In this document: piece after piece, positions 38,466 through 45,061 of the stretch | Numbering within the stretch: position 1 is the first letter of the stretch | Layout of the letters: each line of letters begins with the position of its first letter | Source: a virus | DNA length: 45,061 nt | Strand: one strand, 5' to 3' | IMG/VR virus record: IMGVR_UViG_3300011116_001097 | Coordinates: 1-45,061 of that record | Translations under genes and position numbers: made by a program | Notes under the pieces: generated by a model | The model's database searches: none | The model's input: the letters and a program-made list of their open reading frames with translations, nothing else | Told to the model about the DNA's origin: nothing

Positions 38466-39470
38466 ATGAACAAAACAGCATTAATAATCGGAGCTAATGG
38501 CCAAGATGCATCATATCTTGCAGAATTTCTTCTCGATAAAAACTATAATGTGCACGGAACAATCAGAAGAAACTCGGTTCCGGAATCACAGACTACAAGA
38601 ATTCAGCATTTACATGACAAAAATCAAATAACACTGCATTATGCGGATTTAACGGATGCTCTTAGCATTGAAAGTGTTATTCAAAGATTGCAACCAGATG
38701 AAATTTATCATCTCGCAGCACAATCACACGTTCAAATTTCATTTGATCTACCACAATATACTCTGGATGTAAATGGTGGTGGGACTCTTGCCGTTCTTGA
38801 GGCAGTTAGGCGATTTTCACCACATTCAAAAGTATATCATGCTGCAACATCCGAAATGTTTGGAAATTCAAAGGATGTGGATGGATATCAGCGTGAAACA
38901 ACTCCCATGATTCCAGTCAGTCCATATGGTTGTGCAAAACTATATGCACACACACTTTGCAGAAATTATTCACAGGCATATGGAATTTTTGCATGTTCTG
39001 GAATTCTTTTTAATCATGAATCTCCAAGACGTGGAATTAACTTTGTCACAAACAAGGTTGCTCTCCAAGCAGCAAAGATCAAATTGGGATATGCAGATAA
39101 ACTGGTTTTGGGAAACCTAGACTCATATAGAGACTGGGGACATGCAAAGGATTATGTTGAAGGAATGTGGTTGATGGTCCAGCAGGAAACTCCACAGAGT
39201 TATGTTATTGCCACCGGAGAAACACGTTCAGTTCGTGAGATGGTAAACTATGTATTTGACTACGCTGGTCTTGACGTAGCAAAGTATGTATTCACGGATG
39301 AGAAGTATTGCAGACCGGAAGAATTGCATTATCTTCGTGGCGATTCATCAAAGGCTCAAAATGAGCTAAATTGGAAGCCAAAGATCTCGTTCATGGAAAT
39401 GATGGAAGAGATGGTTAACTATTGGAGTCACAGATTGACTAACAAAAAGGTTGATTTTGCAGAAGTATAA
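38466..39470 (+). CDS. gmd: GDP-mannose 4,6-dehydratase
   Basis: A 334-aa enzyme, the usual Gmd length. G9-A-N-G12-Q-D-A binds NADP (usually G-x-T-G-Q-D-G); RRNSVPESQTTRIQHL is the Gmd Arg/Thr loop; HLAAQSHVQISFD, ATSEMFG with Thr128-Ser129-Glu130, and Y154-G-C-A-K158 complete the active site; FNHESPRRGINFVTNKV and LGNLDSYRDWGHAKDYVEGM are unmistakable Gmd blocks. It makes GDP-4-keto-6-deoxymannose, the branch point to GDP-fucose (Fcl), GDP-colitose (ColD, ColC) or GDP-perosamine. A 29-base gap separates it from the previous gene. Confidence 0.95.
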   Translation: MNKTALIIGANGQDASYLAEFLLDKNYNVHGTIRRNSVPESQTTRIQHLHDKNQITLHYADLTDALSIESVIQRLQPDEIYHLAAQSHVQISFDLPQYTLDVNGGGTLAVLEAVRRFSPHSKVYHAATSEMFGNSKDVDGYQRETTPMIPVSPYGCAKLYAHTLCRNYSQAYGIFACSGILFNHESPRRGINFVTNKVALQAAKIKLGYADKLVLGNLDSYRDWGHAKDYVEGMWLMVQQETPQSYVIATGETRSVREMVNYVFDYAGLDVAKYVFTDEKYCRPEELHYLRGDSSKAQNELNWKPKISFMEMMEEMVNYWSHRLTNKKVDFAEV

Positions 39471-39484
39471 GGTAGAATAAATTC

Positions 39485-40051
39485 GTGAAAAAGCCAAAGA
39501 AGAAAAAATCAAAGGCATCCGATGCCGATTATGTGGACAATCAGATGCTATATGATGCTTTGGTTGAATATAGAAAAAAGTGCCGTGAAGCAGAAAACAG
39601 TGGAAGAAAAAAACCAAAGGTAACAGAATACCTAGGTGAATGCATACTTAAAATAGCAACAAGATTATCTTATAGACCAAACTTTGCCAACTACCCATAC
39701 AGGGAAGAAATGGTATCAGATGCAGTCTTAAATTGCATAACCTACATTGACAATTTTGATCCAAAAAAATCAACTAGCCCGTTTGGTTACCTAACCCAGA
39801 TATGCTGGTTTTCTTTCGTCCGGATAATAAACAAGGAAAAGAAAGAAAAGTATATTCAATACAAGTTTGCGGAACAGCAGAATGACAAAGACTTTCACAA
39901 CTGGTTCAACGAAACGTATGCTGGAGTTGATATTGGCAGACGAGATTTCTTTGGGTTGACGGATTTGGACATGGAGCGCTTTGATGAAATGTGCTCACCA
40001 AAGAAGAAGAAAAGAAAAAAGCGCAAAGTCAAATCACCATTCGAAGAATGA
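39485..40051 (+). CDS. 55: gp55 late-transcription sigma factor
   Basis: A 188-aa protein (T4 gp55 is 185 aa), started at GTG 39485. EEMVSDAVLNCITYIDNFDP followed by KKSTSPFGYLTQICWFSFV and RIINKEKKEKY is the sigma region 2-like core of gp55, which recognises the late box TATAAATA. The ends are unusual: MKKPKKKKSK at the start and KKKKRKKRKVKSPFEE at the finish. T4 gp55 ends in a hydrophobic sliding-clamp binding motif (S-L-D-F-L-Y-E), and no equally clear motif is seen, although S-P-F-E-E could be a remnant. It overlaps gene 47 by four bases. Confidence 0.88.
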   Translation: MKKPKKKKSKASDADYVDNQMLYDALVEYRKKCREAENSGRKKPKVTEYLGECILKIATRLSYRPNFANYPYREEMVSDAVLNCITYIDNFDPKKSTSPFGYLTQICWFSFVRIINKEKKEKYIQYKFAEQQNDKDFHNWFNETYAGVDIGRRDFFGLTDLDMERFDEMCSPKKKKRKKRKVKSPFEE

Positions 40052-41094
40052 AAGCAGTAATTTTAAACGATACCCATTTTGGTTACAAAAATGATTCCAG
40101 CATCGTGCTGGATTACTTCTTGGATTTTTTTACAGATGAGTTGTTTCCATATATAAAGAAACACGACATCAAGACAATATTTCATTTAGGCGATCTTTTT
40201 GACAGGAGAAAATATGTTAATTTTAAGACGCTTCATAGAGTCAATGAAGAGTTTTTTAAGCCTCTTCAGGCAAACCAAATCAAAGTCCATGCCATTTGTG
40301 GAAATCACGATACCTACTACAGAAACACAAATAGCGTCAACTCTTTACGAGAATTGGTTGAGCATTATCCAAACTGGTCAGTCTACTCCGAACCTACAGA
40401 GGTACATCTTTCCATGGGATGTGTGGCACTCGTACCGTGGATCAATCCGGAAAACGAAGACCTGACTGCCAAGTTTCTTTCTGAGACTTCTTGTTCCGTA
40501 TTGTTCGGGCATCTGGAACTTGCTGGTTTTCAAATTCTTCCAGCAACATTTATAGAACATGGTTATGATCCAAAACATTTCAACAAATTTGAGTATGTTC
40601 TTAGTGGGCATTATCATATTAAGTCTTCCCGTGATAACATACATTATCTCGGAACGCAATATCAGATGGGCTTCTCGGATGTTTGGGAGAAAAAGGGATT
40701 TCACGTGTTCGACTTTAAGGAACGCACTCTTGAGTTTGTCGAGAATCCAAAAAAACTTTTCTATACGTTTGACTACAACGAAGACGAACCAAAAAAGATA
40801 GACTATGAATCGTTGAAGAATTGTTATGTCAAGGTATTCATAAAGAAAAAAACAAAGCAACCTTTGTTTGAAAAATATCTTGACAAATTTTATGATGCTG
40901 GGGTGGCGGAATTGGCTATTGCAGAGCAAGACATTGCAAACCCAGAACTTGTAAGTGTTGACATTCACAAGGATACTCTGCAACTTCTGCATGAGGAAAT
41001 TGACACCATCACCGAACAGTCAATCGACAAGAAACAACTTGCAGACATCATAAACACAGCATATAATTCTGCATTGTCTAAGGATGAAGAATGA
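40048..41094 (+). CDS. 47: gp47 recombination endonuclease, Mre11/SbcD-like subunit
   Basis: A 348-aa protein (T4 gp47 is 339 aa) if started at ATG 40048, which overlaps the gp55 stop (ATGA); the frame is open further upstream but that would lie within gp55. Metallophosphatase motifs are in order: D8-T9-H10 in VILNDTHFG, G48-D49 in HLGDLFDRR, G85-N-H-D88 in ICGNHDTYY, then LFGHLELAG and LSGHYHIKS. With gp46 it resects DNA ends and degrades host DNA, giving the 3' ends used by UvsX/UvsY. It ends ATGA into gene 46. Confidence 0.92.
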   Translation: MKAVILNDTHFGYKNDSSIVLDYFLDFFTDELFPYIKKHDIKTIFHLGDLFDRRKYVNFKTLHRVNEEFFKPLQANQIKVHAICGNHDTYYRNTNSVNSLRELVEHYPNWSVYSEPTEVHLSMGCVALVPWINPENEDLTAKFLSETSCSVLFGHLELAGFQILPATFIEHGYDPKHFNKFEYVLSGHYHIKSSRDNIHYLGTQYQMGFSDVWEKKGFHVFDFKERTLEFVENPKKLFYTFDYNEDEPKKIDYESLKNCYVKVFIKKKTKQPLFEKYLDKFYDAGVAELAIAEQDIANPELVSVDIHKDTLQLLHEEIDTITEQSIDKKQLADIINTAYNSALSKDEE

Positions 41095-42815
41095 TTGAAT
41101 TTGAATGTGTTCGATTCAAGAACTTTGGTTCTTTTGGTGGGAACTTTTCTGAAATAAAACTAAACAGCAACAAGACCACTCTTGTAACCGGCACGAATGG
41201 TCACGGAAAGTCTTTTGCTCTTCTGGACTCACTTTGCTTTGGTTTGTTCGGAAAGCCATTTAGACCAATCAATATTCCTCAGTTGGTCAATACGGTCAAC
41301 GGAAAAAACTGTGTTGTTGAGATCGAATTCACACGGTCAAACTCCAAGTATCTGGTTCGTCGTGGCTTGAGTCCCAAGATCTTTGAGATTCACAAAGACG
41401 GTGAGATGGTAGATCAGCATGCCAAGAGCAAGGATTACCAAGATTATTTTGAAGAACAGATATTGGGGTTCAACTATGCTGCCTTCAAGCAAGTGGTGAT
41501 TCTTGGAAAGTCCAACTTTGTTCCTTTCATGCAGTTGACTCCAGCAGATCGCAGAAAGATTATCGAAGGACTTTTGGATCTAGACATTTTGGCTGACATG
41601 AATACACATGTTCGCAGCCAACTCGTAAAATTGAAATCTGATATTTCTGAAAACGAAAGTTTTTTGAAGATTGCAAACGAGAAGATTCGATCACTCACAG
41701 AACTCAAGGAACAGATCGATAGCAACAAAAACATTGAACTTAAGGAAAAAGAGAAGGAACTTGAGGAACTAGAAAAACTTCATGAACTTCAAACTTCCAG
41801 CCTCAATAAAATCACTGAAAAATTTCATGAATTGCAGAACACAGACAAAAAAGCCATAACGTCTAGAATGGTTCCCCTGAACGGGGTTCCGGTCATGCAC
41901 TCCAAGGCATTGGAGATGGAGAAGGGGCTTATAGAGCAAATACAGGCCCTAGAAAACGATCCTAAATGCACTTGCTGCGGCCAGGTTCTACCAGAAGAGG
42001 CCAGACAGGAACATTTGAAGGAAAAGCGTGAAAAATTGTTTGCCTGTAGAAAATCTTTGACTGTTGCCAACAAAAAATTGAAAGAATTGGAAGTTTGCAA
42101 GGTTGATCTTGAAGAAGTAGAAAAACAAATTTTAGAAGCCCAAATTCAGCAGGCTCAAGCAGTCACGGCCAAAAATTCCACCAACAGAGAGATAATTGCC
42201 CTTAAGCAAAAAATTGAAAAGATTCGATCATCTCCAAGTGAATCCGGAGTGGATGGCAAGATCGAAGAGGCAATTAAGCAGAAAGACTCACATGCCAAGA
42301 ACCTTCAAAAAGCCATCAATGATCAAATTCACTACGATGTTGTCTACGATATGCTCAAGGATGGCGGACTCAAGAGCCGTATTATCAAACATTATGTTCC
42401 CATCATCAATGGACTCGTCAACAAGTACCTCGGAAAACTTAATCTCTTCGTTGACTTCACCATCGATGAAGAGTTCAAGGAAACAATCAAGTCACGATAC
42501 CGGGATGCATTCTCATATTCCTCTTTCTCTGAGGGAGAGAAACAGCGTATCGATCTGGCCATTCTCCTGACTTGGAGAGAGATTGCCAAGATGAAGAATA
42601 GTCTCAATTGCAATCTTCTCATCTTTGACGAGATTCTAGATTCATCCTTGGACTCTGCTGGAACTGAGGCTTTCCTGAAATTGCTCAACAAGATGAAGAG
42701 CAAATGTTCAATATATATCATCAGCCACAAAGCTGACTCTTTGACTGATAAATTCGATCAGCAACTGCAATTTGAGAAGAAAAACAACTTTTCTAGGATC
42801 AAGTCACAAGTCTAA
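41091..42815 (+). CDS. 46: gp46 recombination endonuclease, Rad50/SbcC-like ATPase subunit
   Basis: A 574-aa protein (T4 gp46 is 560 aa). Walker A G34-T-N-G-H-G-K40-S41; a Q-loop region at about 140-150; long coiled-coil arms (about 185-255 and 300-400) with a zinc hook C293-T-C-C296; ABC signature F479-S-E-G-E-K-Q485; Walker B LLIFDE at 509-514 with D-loop S-S-L-D-S-A-G, and a switch His in IISHKADS. The subunit powers and clamps the gp47 nuclease on DNA ends. The order 55-47-46 is that of T4. It is followed by a late box and fibre genes. Confidence 0.94.
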   Translation: MIEFECVRFKNFGSFGGNFSEIKLNSNKTTLVTGTNGHGKSFALLDSLCFGLFGKPFRPINIPQLVNTVNGKNCVVEIEFTRSNSKYLVRRGLSPKIFEIHKDGEMVDQHAKSKDYQDYFEEQILGFNYAAFKQVVILGKSNFVPFMQLTPADRRKIIEGLLDLDILADMNTHVRSQLVKLKSDISENESFLKIANEKIRSLTELKEQIDSNKNIELKEKEKELEELEKLHELQTSSLNKITEKFHELQNTDKKAITSRMVPLNGVPVMHSKALEMEKGLIEQIQALENDPKCTCCGQVLPEEARQEHLKEKREKLFACRKSLTVANKKLKELEVCKVDLEEVEKQILEAQIQQAQAVTAKNSTNREIIALKQKIEKIRSSPSESGVDGKIEEAIKQKDSHAKNLQKAINDQIHYDVVYDMLKDGGLKSRIIKHYVPIINGLVNKYLGKLNLFVDFTIDEEFKETIKSRYRDAFSYSSFSEGEKQRIDLAILLTWREIAKMKNSLNCNLLIFDEILDSSLDSAGTEAFLKLLNKMKSKCSIYIISHKADSLTDKFDQQLQFEKKNNFSRIKSQV

Positions 42816-42818
42816 ATA
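42811..42818 (+). promoter_or_regulatory. Late promoter-like box TCTAAATA before the fibre genes
   Basis: TCTAAATA spans the gp46 stop codon and lies seven bases before the ATG at 42826. It is the same variant as before uvsW and marks the return from recombination genes to late structural genes. Confidence 0.5.
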
Positions 42819-42825
42819 TTTGTGA

Positions 42826-43440
42826 ATGTTCAAGGGAAAGTTTAGGTTTAAAAATGCCTCTGGTACTCCCTACACCTATACCATAGGTGATTCTGTAATT
42901 TTTCAAGGAAAGATATACGAGTGTCGAAAAGTCACTCAATCTTCTCCTTTTCAATCTCCTGATAGTTGGTATTTGACTAGTGAAACGGAGACATACCAAG
43001 GACCAACTCCTCCACTCCAACCGATAGAAACTCAGTCTTGGCTCAGTGATGATGTTGTCGAATATGTCTACTTTCAAGACGAGAATGGGGGACAGTGGGT
43101 TCAACCTGGGTTCAAGGGTGGTGCTGGTGGTGGAACTTCGATTTCCATACTAGCCACAAAATTTGTTACTGGTGCTACATATCAGGCCACCAACACAGAT
43201 TATTATATCGGAGTAAGTTATGCTGGTCCGGTTGGAATAAGTTTGCCAAGTTTTCCTGAAACTGGAAGAGAAATGGTTATAAAAGACGAATCCGGGAATG
43301 CCGGAAACGGGATAAATAGACAGATAACCATAACCGGATATTCTGCAGTAGATAAGATAGACAATCAAACATCAGCGATAATAAATCTAGACAACGCTGG
43401 TCTGCACTTCATTTACAGAAGTGGATGGAGAATAATATAA
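42826..43440 (+). CDS. Fibre or neck-appendage protein with CBM5/12-like module
   Basis: A 204-aa protein. Residues about 16-52, YTIGDSVIFQGKIYECRKVT followed by P-x-x-S-P-D-S-W-Y-L, match the small carbohydrate-binding module CBM5/12 pattern ('Y-x-x-G-D-x-V-x-x-x-G-x-x-Y', 'W'). A Gly-rich hinge (FKGGAGGGTS) follows, then the C-terminal module YQATNTDYYIGVSYAGPVGI with EMVIKDESGNAGNG and a final FIYRSGWRII, common in phage tail appendage proteins. It probably binds a surface glycan. It is coupled by TAATG to the next protein. Confidence 0.6.
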   Translation: MFKGKFRFKNASGTPYTYTIGDSVIFQGKIYECRKVTQSSPFQSPDSWYLTSETETYQGPTPPLQPIETQSWLSDDVVEYVYFQDENGGQWVQPGFKGGAGGGTSISILATKFVTGATYQATNTDYYIGVSYAGPVGISLPSFPETGREMVIKDESGNAGNGINRQITITGYSAVDKIDNQTSAIINLDNAGLHFIYRSGWRII

Positions 43441-44675
43441 TGTCATACCTATTCAATGATCTCGTAGGATTTAAGGGAAATGCCGTTGATGCATTTAATC
43501 GTCTGAAAGTCAGCAATCCGTTTACACTGTTTGACAGCCAACAACGATATACATTGAGTGATAAATGGAACTACATAGGACTTAGTGGTGGTACTTACTC
43601 ATTTAACATAAATGAAAGCACGGTATCCCTAACATCTGGGTTGACAAATGGTTCAAAAATGTATGTAGAGACAAAAAAAGTATTTCCATACCAGCCCGGA
43701 AAATCTTTGACAATTGTAGACACCTTTGCCATGGCTCAACCAAAAACTGGATTACGTCAAAGAGTTGGGTACTTTGGAATAACAGGTGGTGTTACATCCG
43801 GGACTCCGTACAATGGAGTTTATTTACAACAAGATGGTTTGACTTTATCAATATGTTTGGCTTCTGGTTCACTTAACACCACTCAAACAATACCACAGTC
43901 AAGTTGGAATGCTGATCCATTTGATGGATCTGGACCATCTGGAGTGACTATAGATGTAACCAAAGGAAATATTTTTTGGATGGATGTTGAGTGGCTTGGC
44001 GTTGGTGACGTAAGAACAGGATTCTTTATAGACGGAAGACCTGTTGTTGCTCATACATTCTACAACACAAATAAAAATTCTACAACCTACATGACAACAG
44101 CATGTCTTCCTTTAAGATATGAAATTGAAAATACTGCGGGGCAAACAGGCACAAGCACAATGAGACAAATTTGTTCAACAATATTGTCCGAAGGTGGTTA
44201 TGAAGGTTTCACTAGAAGATACAATATTACCAAAAATGGTTCAAATCCAACAATACTAACAACACAGGATATACAATATCCAATGGTTGCATTGAGGTTG
44301 AATTCTAATCGTTTAGACAGCATTATTATTCCATCAAATATCAGTGTTGTTGCGGAACCGGGAACAAACAACAAACCAACTACAGTTCAATACAGAATTT
44401 TGTTAAATCCCACATTAACTGGCAATACTTGGACCACCCATTATAATGGAAACGTTGATTATAACATTACCGCAACAGCAGTAACTGGTGGAACAGATAT
44501 TATAGGTGGTTATATCAGCAGCAGCGGATCTTTGGATATTTCTAGTATCAATGACTTCAATTTTCAATTAGGAAGAACCCAATTGGGAGTCAGTGATACA
44601 TTTGTCTTGACTATGACTCCAATTGAAGATGGAACCAATGTTTATTGCGATCTTTCTTGGTTTGAAATAATTTAA
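43440..44675 (+). CDS. Virion appendage/structural protein, unknown
   Basis: A 411-aa protein from ATG 43440 (TAATG overlap with the previous stop); an in-frame ATG at 43425 would add five residues. The N-terminus, [20 protein letters not shown] then [11 protein letters not shown], recurs in structural proteins of marine contractile-tailed phages, but I cannot give a T4 counterpart. The rest is beta-rich with many Gly, Thr and Ser residues and blocks such as [20 protein letters not shown] and [10 protein letters not shown] that suggest a lectin-like jelly-roll domain. A role in host contact or as a capsid or tail decoration is inferred from context. Confidence 0.5.
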   Translation: MSYLFNDLVGFKGNAVDAFNRLKVSNPFTLFDSQQRYTLSDKWNYIGLSGGTYSFNINESTVSLTSGLTNGSKMYVETKKVFPYQPGKSLTIVDTFAMAQPKTGLRQRVGYFGITGGVTSGTPYNGVYLQQDGLTLSICLASGSLNTTQTIPQSSWNADPFDGSGPSGVTIDVTKGNIFWMDVEWLGVGDVRTGFFIDGRPVVAHTFYNTNKNSTTYMTTACLPLRYEIENTAGQTGTSTMRQICSTILSEGGYEGFTRRYNITKNGSNPTILTTQDIQYPMVALRLNSNRLDSIIIPSNISVVAEPGTNNKPTTVQYRILLNPTLTGNTWTTHYNGNVDYNITATAVTGGTDIIGGYISSSGSLDISSINDFNFQLGRTQLGVSDTFVLTMTPIEDGTNVYCDLSWFEII

Positions 44676-44676
44676 C

Positions 44677-45061
44677 ATGGCAATAGACTTTCCATCATAT
44701 CCTTCATTAAACCAGATATACACCTACCAAGGTAGATCTTGGCAATGGAATGGATTTGCCTGGGATGTCTATCCAGTTGACCCAAATGCTGTAACATTTT
44801 TAAATGGATTTACGGGGAATGTAACAATTGCTGGTGGCACTGCAATAAATATTGCAAATTCTCTTAATACCATAACGGTTTCATATGCTGGAACTGGTGG
44901 TGGGGGTGGTGGAGGAACTGGTGTTGGGCCTCCAGGACCTCAAGGAAACACAGGTGCCACCGGAGCCACTGGAGCCACTGGAGCCACAGGTGCAACAGGA
45001 GCCACTGGTCCCCAAGGCATCCAAGGAATCACTGGAGCAACTGGAGCCACTGGAGCCACTG
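44677..45061 (+). CDS. Collagen-like tail fibre protein (partial)
   Basis: Starts with ATG 44677 two bases after the previous stop and runs off the right edge after 128 codons. The N-terminus [20 protein letters not shown] then N-G-F-A-W-D-V-Y is the short fibre-attachment module common in phage fibres ('F-P-x-x-P-x-x-G-Q-x-Y-x-x-x-G-x-x-W-x-W-N-G-x-A-W'). After a poly-Gly linker (near 44898-44920) come Gly-x-y repeats: [19 protein letters not shown] and on, with a GPQGIQGIT interruption. Such repeats form trimeric collagen-like shafts; the receptor-binding tip must lie beyond the window. Confidence 0.75.
   Translation, partial: MAIDFPSYPSLNQIYTYQGRSWQWNGFAWDVYPVDPNAVTFLNGFTGNVTIAGGTAINIANSLNTITVSYAGTGGGGGGGTGVGPPGPQGNTGATGATGATGATGATGATGPQGIQGITGATGATGAT
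44926..45061 (+). repeat. Tandem 9-base GGAGCCACT-type repeat encoding Gly-Ala-Thr
   Basis: The 9-mer GGAGCCACT and close variants (GGTGCCACC, GGTGCAACA) repeat in frame, each encoding Gly-Ala-Thr, interrupted once by a Gly-Pro-Gln/Gly-Ile-Gln stretch. It continues past the window end. Repeats of this kind change length easily by slippage or recombination. Confidence 0.8.

Noticed and set aside
39991-40047. Upstream start for gene 47 within gp55
   Set aside because: The extra 19 residues are only the Lys-rich gp55 end read in another frame; T4 gp47 begins at the residue matching ATG 40048.
40378-40992. A 204-codon minus-strand open frame inside gene 47
   Set aside because: It is the antisense shadow of a well-supported metallophosphatase gene; its text is Cys/Phe/Leu-rich without any motif or ribosome-binding site.
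44926-45061. Short tandem repeat that could be taken for a CRISPR array
   Set aside because: The 9-base units are contiguous without spacers and encode Gly-Ala-Thr in a collagen-like protein.

Overview
The window is a 45-kb piece of a T4-like (Straboviridae-related or distant marine-type) contractile-tailed phage. Nearly every base is coding, many genes overlap by an ATGA or TAATG junction, the DNA is AT-rich, and no tRNA, rRNA, integrase, transposase or CRISPR array is visible. The structural genes are recognisable as homologues of T4 genes but many are shorter than in T4 (sheath 428 aa, wedge gp6 356 aa), which points to a distant T4 relative, as found in marine and freshwater phages. The host cannot be read from the sequence; the sugar genes suggest a Gram-negative bacterium with a fucose- or dideoxyhexose-containing surface glycan.

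Layout. (1) 1-1790, minus strand: gp51-like fragment, gp26-like, gp54-like and the gp4 head-completion nuclease. gp26 and the gp51-like frame appear to be joined by a -1 slippery site (TTTTTTT). (2) 1817-8398, plus strand: baseplate genes: gp48-like (split by an in-frame TAA), gp53-like, two hub-like proteins, gp25, gp6 and a gp7/gpI-like wedge protein. (3) 8401-21709: a Cys-rich protein, then neck, packaging, tail and head genes in T4 order: 13, 15, 16, 17, 18, 19, a second 19, 20, two small genes in the 67/68 position, 21, a novel probable internal head protein, 22, 23, a strong hairpin terminator, and a tube-fold protein. (4) 21704-24296, minus strand: a small Sm-like acidic protein, the UvsW helicase and the UvsY recombination mediator. 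(5) 24406-39470: a 15-kb sugar island of 19 genes, started by a perfect sigma70-type promoter. (6) 39485-42815: the late sigma factor gp55 and the gp47/gp46 SbcCD-like nuclease. (7) 42826-end: fibre or adhesin genes, ending in a collagen-like repeat protein cut by the window edge.

How it works together. The late genes carry NATAAATA/TCTAAATA boxes, the recognition element of gp55-type late sigma factors, and gp55 itself is encoded here. Several boxes lie only 4-7 bases before the start codon, so late transcripts may be almost leaderless. The recombination genes (uvsW, uvsY, 46, 47) and the sugar island look early or middle: a divergent pair of TTGACT-16-TATAAT/TATAGT promoters sits in the only long gap between them.

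The sugar island is the most unusual part. It encodes GDP-mannose 4,6-dehydratase and GDP-fucose synthase (or the related colitose synthase), two PLP enzymes in which the aminotransferase lysine is replaced by histidine (ColD- and RfbH-like 3-dehydratases), an RmlB-like dehydratase, a further SDR, a very small two-subunit thiamine-diphosphate enzyme, two methyltransferases, and six or seven glycosyltransferases of which four look like fucosyltransferases. It could build and attach fucose, colitose or a branched 3,6-dideoxy sugar to the host surface, the virion or phage DNA; the target cannot be told from sequence.
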